A stretch of DNA of 64,000 nucleotides, from contig NZ_SJEW01000008.1 in the NCBI RefSeq assembly GCF_005930475.1, positions 37,946-101,945 on the forward strand, given 5' to 3'. The position numbers and the translations under genes were made by a program. The DNA is from Modestobacter altitudinis. GTDB lineage: Bacteria > Actinomycetota > Actinomycetes > Mycobacteriales > Geodermatophilaceae. Positions 49,001 to 57,000 of this stretch are shown one piece after another. The number at the start of each line of letters is the position of its first letter. The stretch's first letter is position 1. Under the pieces are notes generated by a model that made no database searches, was not told where the DNA came from, and was given only the letters and a program-made list of their open reading frames with translations.

Positions 49001-52000
49001 GTAGCAGGCCGGCGGCACGACCTCGCCAGCGATCATGGTGAGCGGGTCAGCCAGGCGCTGGAGCTCCAGCGGGCGGGCAGGGAGCAGGGACAGCACCAGC
49101 GAGCTGCCGGTCAGCCGGCCCGCACGGCCGACCCGCTGCAGGTATGAAGCTGTGGAACGCGGCATCGAGGCGAGGGCGACCATCGACAGGTCACCGATGT
49201 CGATGCCCAGTTCCAGTGTCGGGGTGCAGGTCAGCACGTTGGGTGCGTCAGCCCGCTGGACGCGCTGCTTGAAGGCGGTCTCCCGGGCGATGCGGTCCCC
49301 GCGGCCCAGCAAGGAGGTGTGCTCGCGGGCGACGATGCGCCGAACCCGCCCGGCGCGGTAGAGCTGCCGGTAGTAGTCGGGGTCGAGGTTGACGGCGGTG
49401 TAGACGCCGGTGCAGGTCAGCCGCATGCACGGGGCGCCGCGGAGCTGAGCGCGCACGTCTTCCGGGGCCGGTAGGTCGCTTGCGCACACGGTGCACCGCA
49501 GGACGGCGGGGGTCTCGCCGGAGGTACGTGCCAGCTGCACTCGTGCGGCTGGCACCTGCCAGACCCGCACGGCGGTGCCGCCGTTGCCCTTGAGTTCGGT
49601 CAGCGCACCCGTCCTGGTGAGCGCGTCGAGTAGCGCGCGGACGTAGGCGGGCGCGTCGACGGTCGGGACGCCGAGAGCTCGTGACGTCCACGAGGCGTAC
49701 CAGCCCTTGGTGCCGGTGATGGTGTCAAAGGCATCGGAGGCCGAGATCGTCGTCGGGTAGCTCGGCGCCGGACGCCCCCGCGGGAACGCAGGCATGCCCT
49801 CGCCGCGCGGACGTCCGGACCAGATGCTGCGCCGGTCGCCGCCGTCGGTGGCGAACCGCGCGAACCACGGGTGGCCGATACCGCCCTGGAGCCGGATGCG
49901 TTCGAGCACACCGCGGGCCCACCGCAGTTCGCGGCCGCTGGCATGGCCGCGCAGCTCCAGCTGGCCGGTGAGCGCCGGGTCATCGGTGACATCGTCGAGG
50001 GATCGCTGCCCACCGAAACTCTCGACCTCGGCGAGGACGGCAGCCGCGATGCTTGGCAGGTCGTCGACGTAGACGTTCGCGGTTGCTGTTCCGGTGAGCT
50101 CCAAGGTGCGCCCGAGCCGCGCGGAGAGGCCGAACTCCAGAGCAGCGTGGAAGTCCAGCAAGCGGGTGACCCGTGCGCAGTCTTCCTCCGAGGGGACGTC
50201 GTCCAGCCAGAACCGGTGGAACGACGTGACCTTGGCCTTTGGGTCTCGGGGCAGCGACGCGAGGTCCGGCGGCAGGGCGGAGAAGCGGTCCTCTTGGCTC
50301 TGCGCGGCAGCGACGACGGCGGCGCCGAGCTGGTCGAGGGTGCAGCCTTCGGCCGGGATGGCGCGCAGCAGCAACGCGCGGCGGTTGAGCGCGTAGGAGC
50401 GAGACTCGACGAACCCGGCCCGATGGGAGGCGTCTTGGACGCTGTCGGTGAAGAGCAGAGTCTTCTTCTGCTCCGGCTCGATGTCGGGGCTGGCGAACAC
50501 TTGGCCTAGAGCAGCGGAGGCGAGGGTAGCCACGCTGGAGCCGAGGAAGCGCAGCCCATCGGCTAGTCCGCAGATGGGGCAGGTCTGGCTGCGGGCCATG
50601 TCGTCGTCGGCGGTCACGATCACCGGCACCTCTGTGCTGTGCCGGCCCGAGAGCGTGCGGCTCAGCTCGCCGGTCTCCGCATCGACCCACTGCACGCGGG
50701 GGTCGCCGGCGCTGCCCTCTCCCGGCGCGTACATCCAGGCGCGCTGCCGACGACGATCGGTCAGCGCACCCCGCCAGACTGTCTCCGGGGTGACGGTCTC
50801 CCCGCCACCGGGCTTTGCCGCCGCTCCCCAGCCGGAGCGGCCGCAGTGGCGGCAGTACACGGCGGCCAGCGCGTGACCCTGCTGTTGGTTGTTTCCCTCG
50901 AACCACTCGAAGCGCGGGGCAACGTCCAAGCGTCGCAGCACCCGGCTGACCTCCCGCAGCCACAGTTGGACGTCGACGGTGAGCAAGGCGCGACCGTTCT
51001 CGTCACGGGCGTGGCTGAGCAGCGCGAGGTAGGCGCACACCGCGATGCGGGCGTCGCCCGGTCGGGCCGCCCAGCCCGGTTCGACGCCGGCGGCGACGTC
51101 GTCCAGGTGTCGTGGGTCTCGAGCCTCGGTGACTAGCCGGCGGGTCATCGGGTGTGCACGCAGCCGGCGACCCAGCTCGCGGGTGTCGTCGGTGACTGAG
51201 CCCAGGAACACCTGCTGAGCTGCGTCGACGACGTCGGCGTGCGATCGGCAGCGGGCGAGGGCGGTGACGATGCGGTCGAGCAGGGGGACGGCGCCGACCG
51301 GGCCGGTGGCCCACTCGGCGGGTGCGAGCCGGTCTTCGCGCACGATGGCGTCGGCGTTGAACGGAACGCCGAACACCGTCTCGGCGAAGGCGCGCAACGC
51401 GTCGGTGCTGTCGTCGCCGGTACCGAGAGTGGCTGAGGTGGCGACCGGCGTGATGCCGGTCAGCGGACCGTCGTCGTCCTGGGTGCCCAGTGCCATACCA
51501 AGCCGGCGCAGCAGCATGGCGACGTCAGTGCCCTGCGCCCCGTCGTAGGTGTGGAACTCATCGAGCACGAGGTAGCGCAGCGAGGTGGCCGCACCGTCGA
51601 AGAGGCGCTTGTCCTCGCTTCGGAGCAGGAGCATGTCGAGCATCTTGTAGTTGGTGAGCAGGATGTCCGGCGGGTTGTTGCGTAGCTCGTAGCGGTTGCC
51701 GATGACGTCGGTCTCGGTCATCGCGGTGGTGTCGGGCGAGTCGCCGGTGTACAGGCCCACCCGGACGCCGCCGAGCTCCTCGGGATGGGCGTGCACGAGG
51801 GCCGCGATGCGGCGGGCCTGGTCGTTGGCCAGCGCGTTCATCGGGTAGAGCACGATCGCTTTGATCCCGCGCACGTCGGCGCCACGGCGGGCGTGGTCGA
51901 GCAGGGGCACTAGAAAGCTCTCGGTCTTTCCCGAGCCGGTACCGGTGGTGACGATGGTCGGCTCGGGTACGTGCTGCTTGGACGAGAGTCGGCGCCACGC

Positions 52001-52246
52001 CTCAGCCTGGTGCCGGTGCGGGGTGAACCCGGCTGGGATGAACTGCAGGGCGTCCCGCCATCCGTCGGCCGCGGCGCGGAAGGGGAGGCGGAGCCGGACG
52101 TACGGCCCGCGGAAGACGCCGAACTGGTCGTCGGCGATGAATCGTTCGAGCTCAGCCCGGACGTCGTCGTCGGCGAGCGCGAACGTGGTGCCGAGGAAGC
52201 TGGTCAGCGTTGCACGCAGCTCCTCCGCGACCAACGACGGCAGCAT
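46067..52246 (-). CDS. Giant DEAD/DEAH-like helicase with DUF1998-type zinc region and nuclease-like domain
   Basis: A 2,059-residue protein. The N-terminal helicase has Walker A TTGTGSGKTESFLVPLLDHA (about 100-109), DEFHTYDGAQGTD (about 229) and motif VI YLQRVGRAGRL (about 1037). Several Cys pairs lie along it (YCRHCGRSG, CPICGLADG, CTVCASDLP, CPSCGW with CPRCAD). A DUF1998/MZB-type block reads VLHDRVPGGTGYLARF then CPCKDDPVTACHRCLLPH (about 1530-1612). A PD-(D/E)xK-like domain follows at about 1650-1770: FVRPDFELTTDDPDM, IAVFCDGVRYH. Size and order recall DruE of Druantia and DUF1998 helicases, with DrmA/DrmB of DISARM as another possible kinship. A family-specific HMM would be needed to choose. 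Its ATG is divergent from the XRE gene. Confidence 0.83.
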   Translation of the reverse strand: MLPSLVAEELRATLTSFLGTTFALADDDVRAELERFIADDQFGVFRGPYVRLRLPFRAAADGWRDALQFIPAGFTPHRHQAEAWRRLSSKQHVPEPTIVTTGTGSGKTESFLVPLLDHARRGADVRGIKAIVLYPMNALANDQARRIAALVHAHPEELGGVRVGLYTGDSPDTTAMTETDVIGNRYELRNNPPDILLTNYKMLDMLLLRSEDKRLFDGAATSLRYLVLDEFHTYDGAQGTDVAMLLRRLGMALGTQDDDGPLTGITPVATSATLGTGDDSTDALRAFAETVFGVPFNADAIVREDRLAPAEWATGPVGAVPLLDRIVTALARCRSHADVVDAAQQVFLGSVTDDTRELGRRLRAHPMTRRLVTEARDPRHLDDVAAGVEPGWAARPGDARIAVCAYLALLSHARDENGRALLTVDVQLWLREVSRVLRRLDVAPRFEWFEGNNQQQGHALAAVYCRHCGRSGWGAAAKPGGGETVTPETVWRGALTDRRRQRAWMYAPGEGSAGDPRVQWVDAETGELSRTLSGRHSTEVPVIVTADDDMARSQTCPICGLADGLRFLGSSVATLASAALGQVFASPDIEPEQKKTLLFTDSVQDASHRAGFVESRSYALNRRALLLRAIPAEGCTLDQLGAAVVAAAQSQEDRFSALPPDLASLPRDPKAKVTSFHRFWLDDVPSEEDCARVTRLLDFHAALEFGLSARLGRTLELTGTATANVYVDDLPSIAAAVLAEVESFGGQRSLDDVTDDPALTGQLELRGHASGRELRWARGVLERIRLQGGIGHPWFARFATDGGDRRSIWSGRPRGEGMPAFPRGRPAPSYPTTISASDAFDTITGTKGWYASWTSRALGVPTVDAPAYVRALLDALTRTGALTELKGNGGTAVRVWQVPAARVQLARTSGETPAVLRCTVCASDLPAPEDVRAQLRGAPCMRLTCTGVYTAVNLDPDYYRQLYRAGRVRRIVAREHTSLLGRGDRIARETAFKQRVQRADAPNVLTCTPTLELGIDIGDLSMVALASMPRSTASYLQRVGRAGRLTGSSLVLSLLPARPLELQRLADPLTMIAGEVVPPACYLDAVEILRRQYLASLIDRQARAENPQPPHRAHDVFAAGLGPASYLGRILLDARAHADEYVTEFLAGFGSGVTKETAEELRRWVGAVDDGDVPGLERAVEEAAHAWQEELAELDSRKRALQVEHDALDAAPSKDDAQERDLKRLRGELSAVRSAQSARRMQYWIDALESQGLLPNYALLDDSTQLDVGLWWTDEETGDPQSSEDTYVRGSRTALAELAPGATFYVRGMAIEVDGLDLGSSKNPAHELRRFCPSCGWSAPASVSIAACPRCADPAAADTGQIIRTLPFRKASAYASRELAMRDEDRDDRRRTAFDLVATVDADPADIAVAWGLETFQFGAEFLRRADIRWLNLGPAERNGAAVRIAGEDYQAARFEACTKCGVVWTAQRGVNTLADTRHRGWCPQRRTPSADQWTSVVLTHHLRTQAVRLLVPPVVLVDPTLLTSFRAALLVGLRAVLGGDPDHLDVVVAADPSPGSVDRWAMVLHDRVPGGTGYLARFGDPEEVQRLLQAALDVIAHCPCKDDPVTACHRCLLPHVPPYQAALARRDRAEELLVDILRDWIPRKIESLVDIKVTAHDTPIERRFRELLLGWAKKRGAAVSRHATSFGDRADITFPQALAGLRWKLTPQVNHSFVRPDFELTTDDPDMARIAVFCDGVRYHAHTDCNRVADDAVKRHALRQQGVVVWSLTHADLDAFEASSTAGPAAWTTAVAATAEHFGAQLCGPGDVPVTQLLGDPLTTLTRLLLRPDTDRWQRSTQALALAFAAGVPAPPVLGAPDQLETLAEADVLGQAPDALPGKSELLTDRTPGGATLAIDVRGMNDVRVVLAVDDRDGEVGTEIHIAAWRDWLALGNVLQLLPPGHAHMASLAGLSITGSPPSPVADPAWEEIATTFGEPEADIVRGLASAGYPLPEAGLEVADGEHLLDLAWPDRHVVVVFEPDPDRDTWLAAHSWTVLRAGADDIRTVLASALGLEESSS

Positions 52247-52282
52247 GATCGTCCTCGTTCCCCCGCGTTACGGACAGGCCAG

Positions 52283-52395
52283 CACACTATGTGTCACGGA
52301 CCCAACACTGGCGGAACCGGACTCGGTAACGGCCTGACCATGTCGGGGGAGTCTCCCGACCGCCACGACGCAGATGTGTGAAACTCGCACACGTG
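52283..52395. promoter_or_regulatory. Divergent control region with TGTG/CACA half-sites
   Basis: Between the giant helicase start (52246) and the XRE gene lie two inverted repeats with the same half-site. ACAC-TAT-GTGT is at 52284-52294, and GTGTG-7-CACAC (52376-52392) spans the XRE start region. They are candidate operators for the XRE protein, which would control both directions. Promoter hexamers are not clear. Confidence 0.5.
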
Positions 52396-53496
52396 AACAA
52401 GGCGGAGCTAGGTCGGCGAGTGGCGACCGCGCGCAAGGATCAGGGACTCACCCAACAGCAGCTCGGTGAGCGGCTGGGCCTAGACCCCTCGGCCGTGTCG
52501 CGTCTGGAGAAGGGCGAGCGCAAGTTGAGCGTGCCCGAGCTGGTAGGCATCGCCGAGGCGCTAGGCCGACCGCTGACGCTCTTCGTATCTGATGCGGCGC
52601 CGGCGATCGTGAGTCGACGCTCAAACCCTAACGCGTCACACGGCTCGACCGACCAGCTCGATCGTGAGCTGCAGATGTTCGAATCCGACGTCCGGACCCT
52701 GCTCAGCCTCCGACTGCTGCGTGGCCCCGGTCGCGACGTGACCGCCCGCACCCCAAAGAACCACCGGGCTGCTGAGAACATGGCATGGGCGATGCGTCAG
52801 CGGCTGGGCCTGGGTGCCGCGCCGATCGACGACCTTGGGAGTGCAACGGCGTCGCTCGGCCTCTACTCCTACGTTGCTGAGCTTGGCGCGGACGGGCCGG
52901 ACGGCGGCTGCGTGGCCGTCGAGGAAGATGGAACCCCAGGTGCTGGGGTAGCCGTGATCAACGGCGACCTGCCTTCGGGGCGACGCCGAATGACACTGGC
53001 GCACGAGTTGGGGCATTGGCTCTCGGGGGACGCCTTCGACGCGGCTGCCACGGATGCCGAACGGATGATCAGCTCATTCGCCATCCACTTCCTGATGCCG
53101 CGGGCAGGGGTCGCGTCGGCGTGGCAGTCAGCCGCGCCACTGCGGGAGCGATGCCTCCGGTTGGCCGCTGAATTCCAAGTCAGCTGGTCCGCGGCCCTGG
53201 GGCAGCTGAGCAACCTCAACCTAATTAGCCGCCCAGAGTTTCGAAGCTTGTCGGCGCAGGAACCGCGGCGCGGCGAGTTCGTGCAGCTCGGCGTGGGGTG
53301 GACGGAAGATATGCGCTCGCCGTACATCGCTCCCCTCGTGGCTCAAGCGGCCGTCGATGGGTACGTGTCCGGCAAACTGACCATGGACCGGGTCGTCGGT
53401 ATCCTTCGCGGCACGTTGGGTCCGGGCGACCTCCCGGAGGTCTCACCTCTCACTCTTGACGATCTTCGCCCTGCCTTTTCGGGACACGGTGCCTGA
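52378..53496 (+). CDS. XRE-type regulator fused to an ImmA/IrrE metallopeptidase
   Basis: A 372-residue protein. The XRE helix-turn-helix is RKDQGLTQQQLGERLGLDPS followed by AVSRLEKGERKLSVPELVGI. A peptidase domain comes after a linker, with the zinc motif HELGHWL at about residue 210 (MTLAHELGHWLSGDAFD). Such proteins are stress or phage sensors that cleave or control a partner. Here the partner is probably the overlapping PIN-like protein. The GTG at 52378 is assumed; a GTG at 52393 (MNKAELGRR) is equally plausible. No ribosome site is seen. It sits between the giant helicase and methyltransferase genes but on the other strand. Confidence 0.85.
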   Translation: MKLAHVNKAELGRRVATARKDQGLTQQQLGERLGLDPSAVSRLEKGERKLSVPELVGIAEALGRPLTLFVSDAAPAIVSRRSNPNASHGSTDQLDRELQMFESDVRTLLSLRLLRGPGRDVTARTPKNHRAAENMAWAMRQRLGLGAAPIDDLGSATASLGLYSYVAELGADGPDGGCVAVEEDGTPGAGVAVINGDLPSGRRRMTLAHELGHWLSGDAFDAAATDAERMISSFAIHFLMPRAGVASAWQSAAPLRERCLRLAAEFQVSWSAALGQLSNLNLISRPEFRSLSAQEPRRGEFVQLGVGWTEDMRSPYIAPLVAQAAVDGYVSGKLTMDRVVGILRGTLGPGDLPEVSPLTLDDLRPAFSGHGA

Positions 53497-54034
53497 ATCG
53501 GTGCGGTGGGTAGTCGACACCAGCTGCTTCACCCATCTCTTTCAGGCTGGCCTTGGCCAGCTGCTCGAAGAGTTAAGTCCCGGTGGCATCGTGCTCATCC
53601 CCACGGACGTGCTTACCGAAGTCGCAAACCGACGGTCGCTGCACGCGGGAATCCCCGATCCACAAAGCCTCAACTGGGTAGAGACGGCGGTGCTTACCGA
53701 CGATGAAGTACTGACGCACCTCCAGGTCAACGTCGCACTGGGTGGTGAAGGTCAGCGCCACCTCGGGGAGTCGGCCGTCATTTCCACCGCGTACCACCGG
53801 GGCCTGATTGCGATACTCGACGACCGCGCGGCCGTGGCGCAGGCAGACGAGCTGGGGGTTCCGCACTACAGCACGCTGTGGCTGGTGGTGGAGGCGTACC
53901 GAACGGTGTTCGGCCGGGACCGACAGCGAGCCGCTGAGGCAGTCGACGGCCTTCTCGCCTCAGGCATGTACCTGCCGATCTCAGACGGCGACAGTCTCGT
54001 CGTTTGGGCCTACGAGGAGGGCATCCTTCCTTAG
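53489..54034 (+). CDS. PIN-like domain protein paired with XRE-ImmA
   Basis: A 181-residue protein that reads as a PIN-like fold: RWVVDTSCFTHLFQA with the first aspartate, GGIVLIPTDVLTEVANRRSL, GQRHLGESAVISTAYHRGLI with a conserved glutamate, and AILDDRAAVAQADELGV with the pair of aspartates. It is longer than VapC and lacks a small antitoxin; the upstream XRE-ImmA protein takes that place. The GTG at 53489 overlaps the XRE stop. A TTG 33 bases earlier is also possible. It is probably a ribonuclease effector held by XRE-ImmA; this is inference. Confidence 0.75.
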   Translation: MPESVRWVVDTSCFTHLFQAGLGQLLEELSPGGIVLIPTDVLTEVANRRSLHAGIPDPQSLNWVETAVLTDDEVLTHLQVNVALGGEGQRHLGESAVISTAYHRGLIAILDDRAAVAQADELGVPHYSTLWLVVEAYRTVFGRDRQRAAEAVDGLLASGMYLPISDGDSLVVWAYEEGILP

Positions 54035-54047
54035 GTGCTTGGTTGAG

Positions 54048-57000
54048 TCATGACTGACGGATTGAGGCGCGGCGGGTGAACTCGGCGTGGGCGATGGTCA
54101 TCTCGACTTCGCGGTCGACGCCGGTGAAGGGGAGCTGCCACACGCCGCCGGCCGCCCGGGCCAGGTCGGCTTTCTCACCCTTCTTGGCGTACTCTTTCAA
54201 TACCTCCGCGGGCACCTGACGGCCGTTGGCGTCCATCTGCATGACTCGCTCGTACTTGCGCAGAACGCCGAACTGAGTCCGGTAGATCGCGCACAGTTCT
54301 TCCGCGGTGATGCCGACCATTACTGCAGCCAGCGCGTCGATCTCGACCAGTGCTTGCCGGCGCTCCGCGTCCCTCCGCAAGGGGGTGGTTGTCGTCCACT
54401 GCGCTTGGACGTCGCCCATCGCGGAGGCCGGCAACTCGCGTGTCCAGGAGTCCTGCTGCCAGGTGAGATCGAACAGCTCCTCCCACAGCGGCGCATAGTC
54501 GGCAGTCAGACAATTCAACCGTAGCGCTCGCAGAATTAGCTCAGGAACGAGTACATGCTCCCGCGGATGCGGGAAGCGACGGATCACCGATTGGTTGAGC
54601 TCGGCGAAACCGCTGGCCTTGACCATGAAGTCGACAGGCAACGAGGACCACAGGCCAGCCGCGATAGCCAGGTCGGTCGTCTTGATGTCACCAAGGGACA
54701 GTACGCCGTGAATGTGCGCTGCGCCCGGAGGAATTAGCGCTGCGTGCAAGGTTCGAACGGTGACCGAGTCGGCCATGCGACGCCAGGCAAGTCGGAAAAA
54801 TGCGTTGTTTGACTTGCCGTTCCACCTCGGATAACCAGAGATGTACTCCTCCGCGGTCTTGGCGCGCTGATAATTCGTGCGTGGGAGGGCTCGCTCTGGT
54901 AGTGACTCCAGGTTCCAAGGGCTGTAGTCCTGATTGCTGCGCATCGTTGGGTTTGGTTGCTTAGCGAACGGGGTGGCGACGGTAATGTGTGGGCCCTGAA
55001 GAATCACGTCGTTCCACGTTGCCGGCGTTGCGGATTGTCCGCTAAAGTATCCTGCTTGCCGGTCGCTTGTCTCGTTCCAGCCGGAGGTCCAGGAAAAGTC
55101 GTTCGCTCCGAAGCGCCGAGCGGCCGCCAGCTTGCTCAGCACCGCTTGGCTCGACGAGGTGACGGGTCTCAACATGCGAGCCTCTGCGCTAGGCGTACCG
55201 GGCTCATCGATGAGGGCACCCCAATCCGCCAGCACGTTGTTATCGACGGTGATGATCCGGTTGCCGTGAGGTCGAATGTCCCATGTGTCTTCGTCATTTC
55301 GAACACCAGGTTCAAGGCCGTTCCCGTCGTGTTCAAGGGATCGCTCGACGGTGCTCGGTTGAAAGATAGATGACGCATTAAGGAACCGCGGGTCGCGCTC
55401 GTGCCCGTAAATGTGCACGCCGAAGGTTCGCGCGTGCCCCATCTCGAAATGGCGAAATTCGTTGTGAAACTGCCAGTGGCGCCGAAGTCGTCGGTAGGTC
55501 ATGCGTCGCAAGCCACCGGCCCTAGCCTCGGTTAGGTGTGACTCTGGATGAATTAGCCCAACGACACCGGTTGGTGCCATGAATCGCCAAGTGCGGTCCA
55601 TAAAACACCGGTAGAGGTCGGGGCGCAGGCCCGCAAGAAGCGGACGGTCAACCGTGCTGCCGAGGTGGTCGCTCAATCCAGCGATCGCCGCCCGTGCATC
55701 GAGATAGCGCTGGGTACGGGCAGCGGATCCCAGGACGAGCGCACGGCGCTCTCGGATGTCGGCTACGGCAGGCTTGTCGGCCAACCCAAACCAGGCGTCG
55801 CTCTCGGCCAAAGTCAGGGCGTCGTCCCAGTCCGGGCGTACCCAGGGTGGGTTGCCGAGCTGCAGGTTGAAGCCGCCGCTGCGGGCGAAGACCGGGCCGA
55901 AGGCAAGCTCCCAGTGAAAGAACCCGTCACGGCGGCCGATCTGCTCGCAGACCCGCAGCCACGGCTGCTCGCTCAGCACCCGGGCCAGCGGGCGGGCGCC
56001 GGCCACAGCCCCGTCGTCGTGCTCGGCGCGGTCCAGGTCGTCCCAGCTGGCGAGGTCGGAGAAGAACGTCGCGTCCCCGTGCTTGGGGTTCTCCCTAGCC
56101 GGGATGCCGAGCAGCCCTTCCAGCGCGACAAGCCACTGCTCGCGGGTGGGCGGCGCGACCTCAGCGGTCACCGGCCAGCTCCACAGCGCGGCCCAGGCGT
56201 CCATCACCCGGTGCAGCCGCTGGTAGACGCCTTCCGGGTCGGTCAGCACCTTCTCGATCTGCTCCCGCTGCACCGCACCCGACCCGGCACGCAGGTCGTC
56301 GGCGCCCCACACGTCGATGTGCCGGCGGGCTTCGGCCTCGGCAATCTCCAGCCGGCGCAACGCCATCCTCCACAGCACCTCGACCCGCTGCGCTAGCGCA
56401 GCCAGCCGCTTGCGCTCCGGCGGCGACAGGGCGGCGGTGACCTTCTTCCGCCACTCCGCGAGCTTCGCCCGGGCGCCAGGGGCCAGCTCCTTGGCCTCTT
56501 TGGTGTCGGCCACCGCGCCCCACCCGGCAGCGGGCAGCAGAAAGTGGTGAACCTCGCCGGCCTTGATCGCCGTGACCAGTGGACGAGCGGTGGGCACGGT
56601 GGTGAGCCAGGCCTTCTTGTCGAGCTCCTTGCTCGAGTACACCTCGCGGCGGGCGCCGATGAGCGAGTTCCCGCGGCGCAGGTGCAGGCCGAACCACGGC
56701 GCACGCAAGCCCGGGTGCATGGAATCGAGCCACAGGGTGATCTCGGCCAGCTCGACGGCGGTGGCATTTAGGTCGACGCCATAGCACTGATGGAGCGCGA
56801 TGTGCGCCTTCACCTTCTGCAGCTCGGCGGGGTACTCCTCGGCCGCGATGCGCTCACCCAACTCGGCCTGCCGACGCTTGAGGTACTGCTCGGCAAGCTG
56901 GTTTACCGCCTCCACCAGGAAGGCGCCCGACCCCAGTGCGGGCTCGCAGATCGTCAGACTGAGCAGCTCGGCCGCGGGCGTCGTCCGGCCGTCCTGGTCG

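Noticed and set aside
53489..54034. Simple VapC of a two-gene toxin-antitoxin pair
   Set aside because: It is longer than VapC and preceded by an XRE-ImmA protein, not a small antitoxin.
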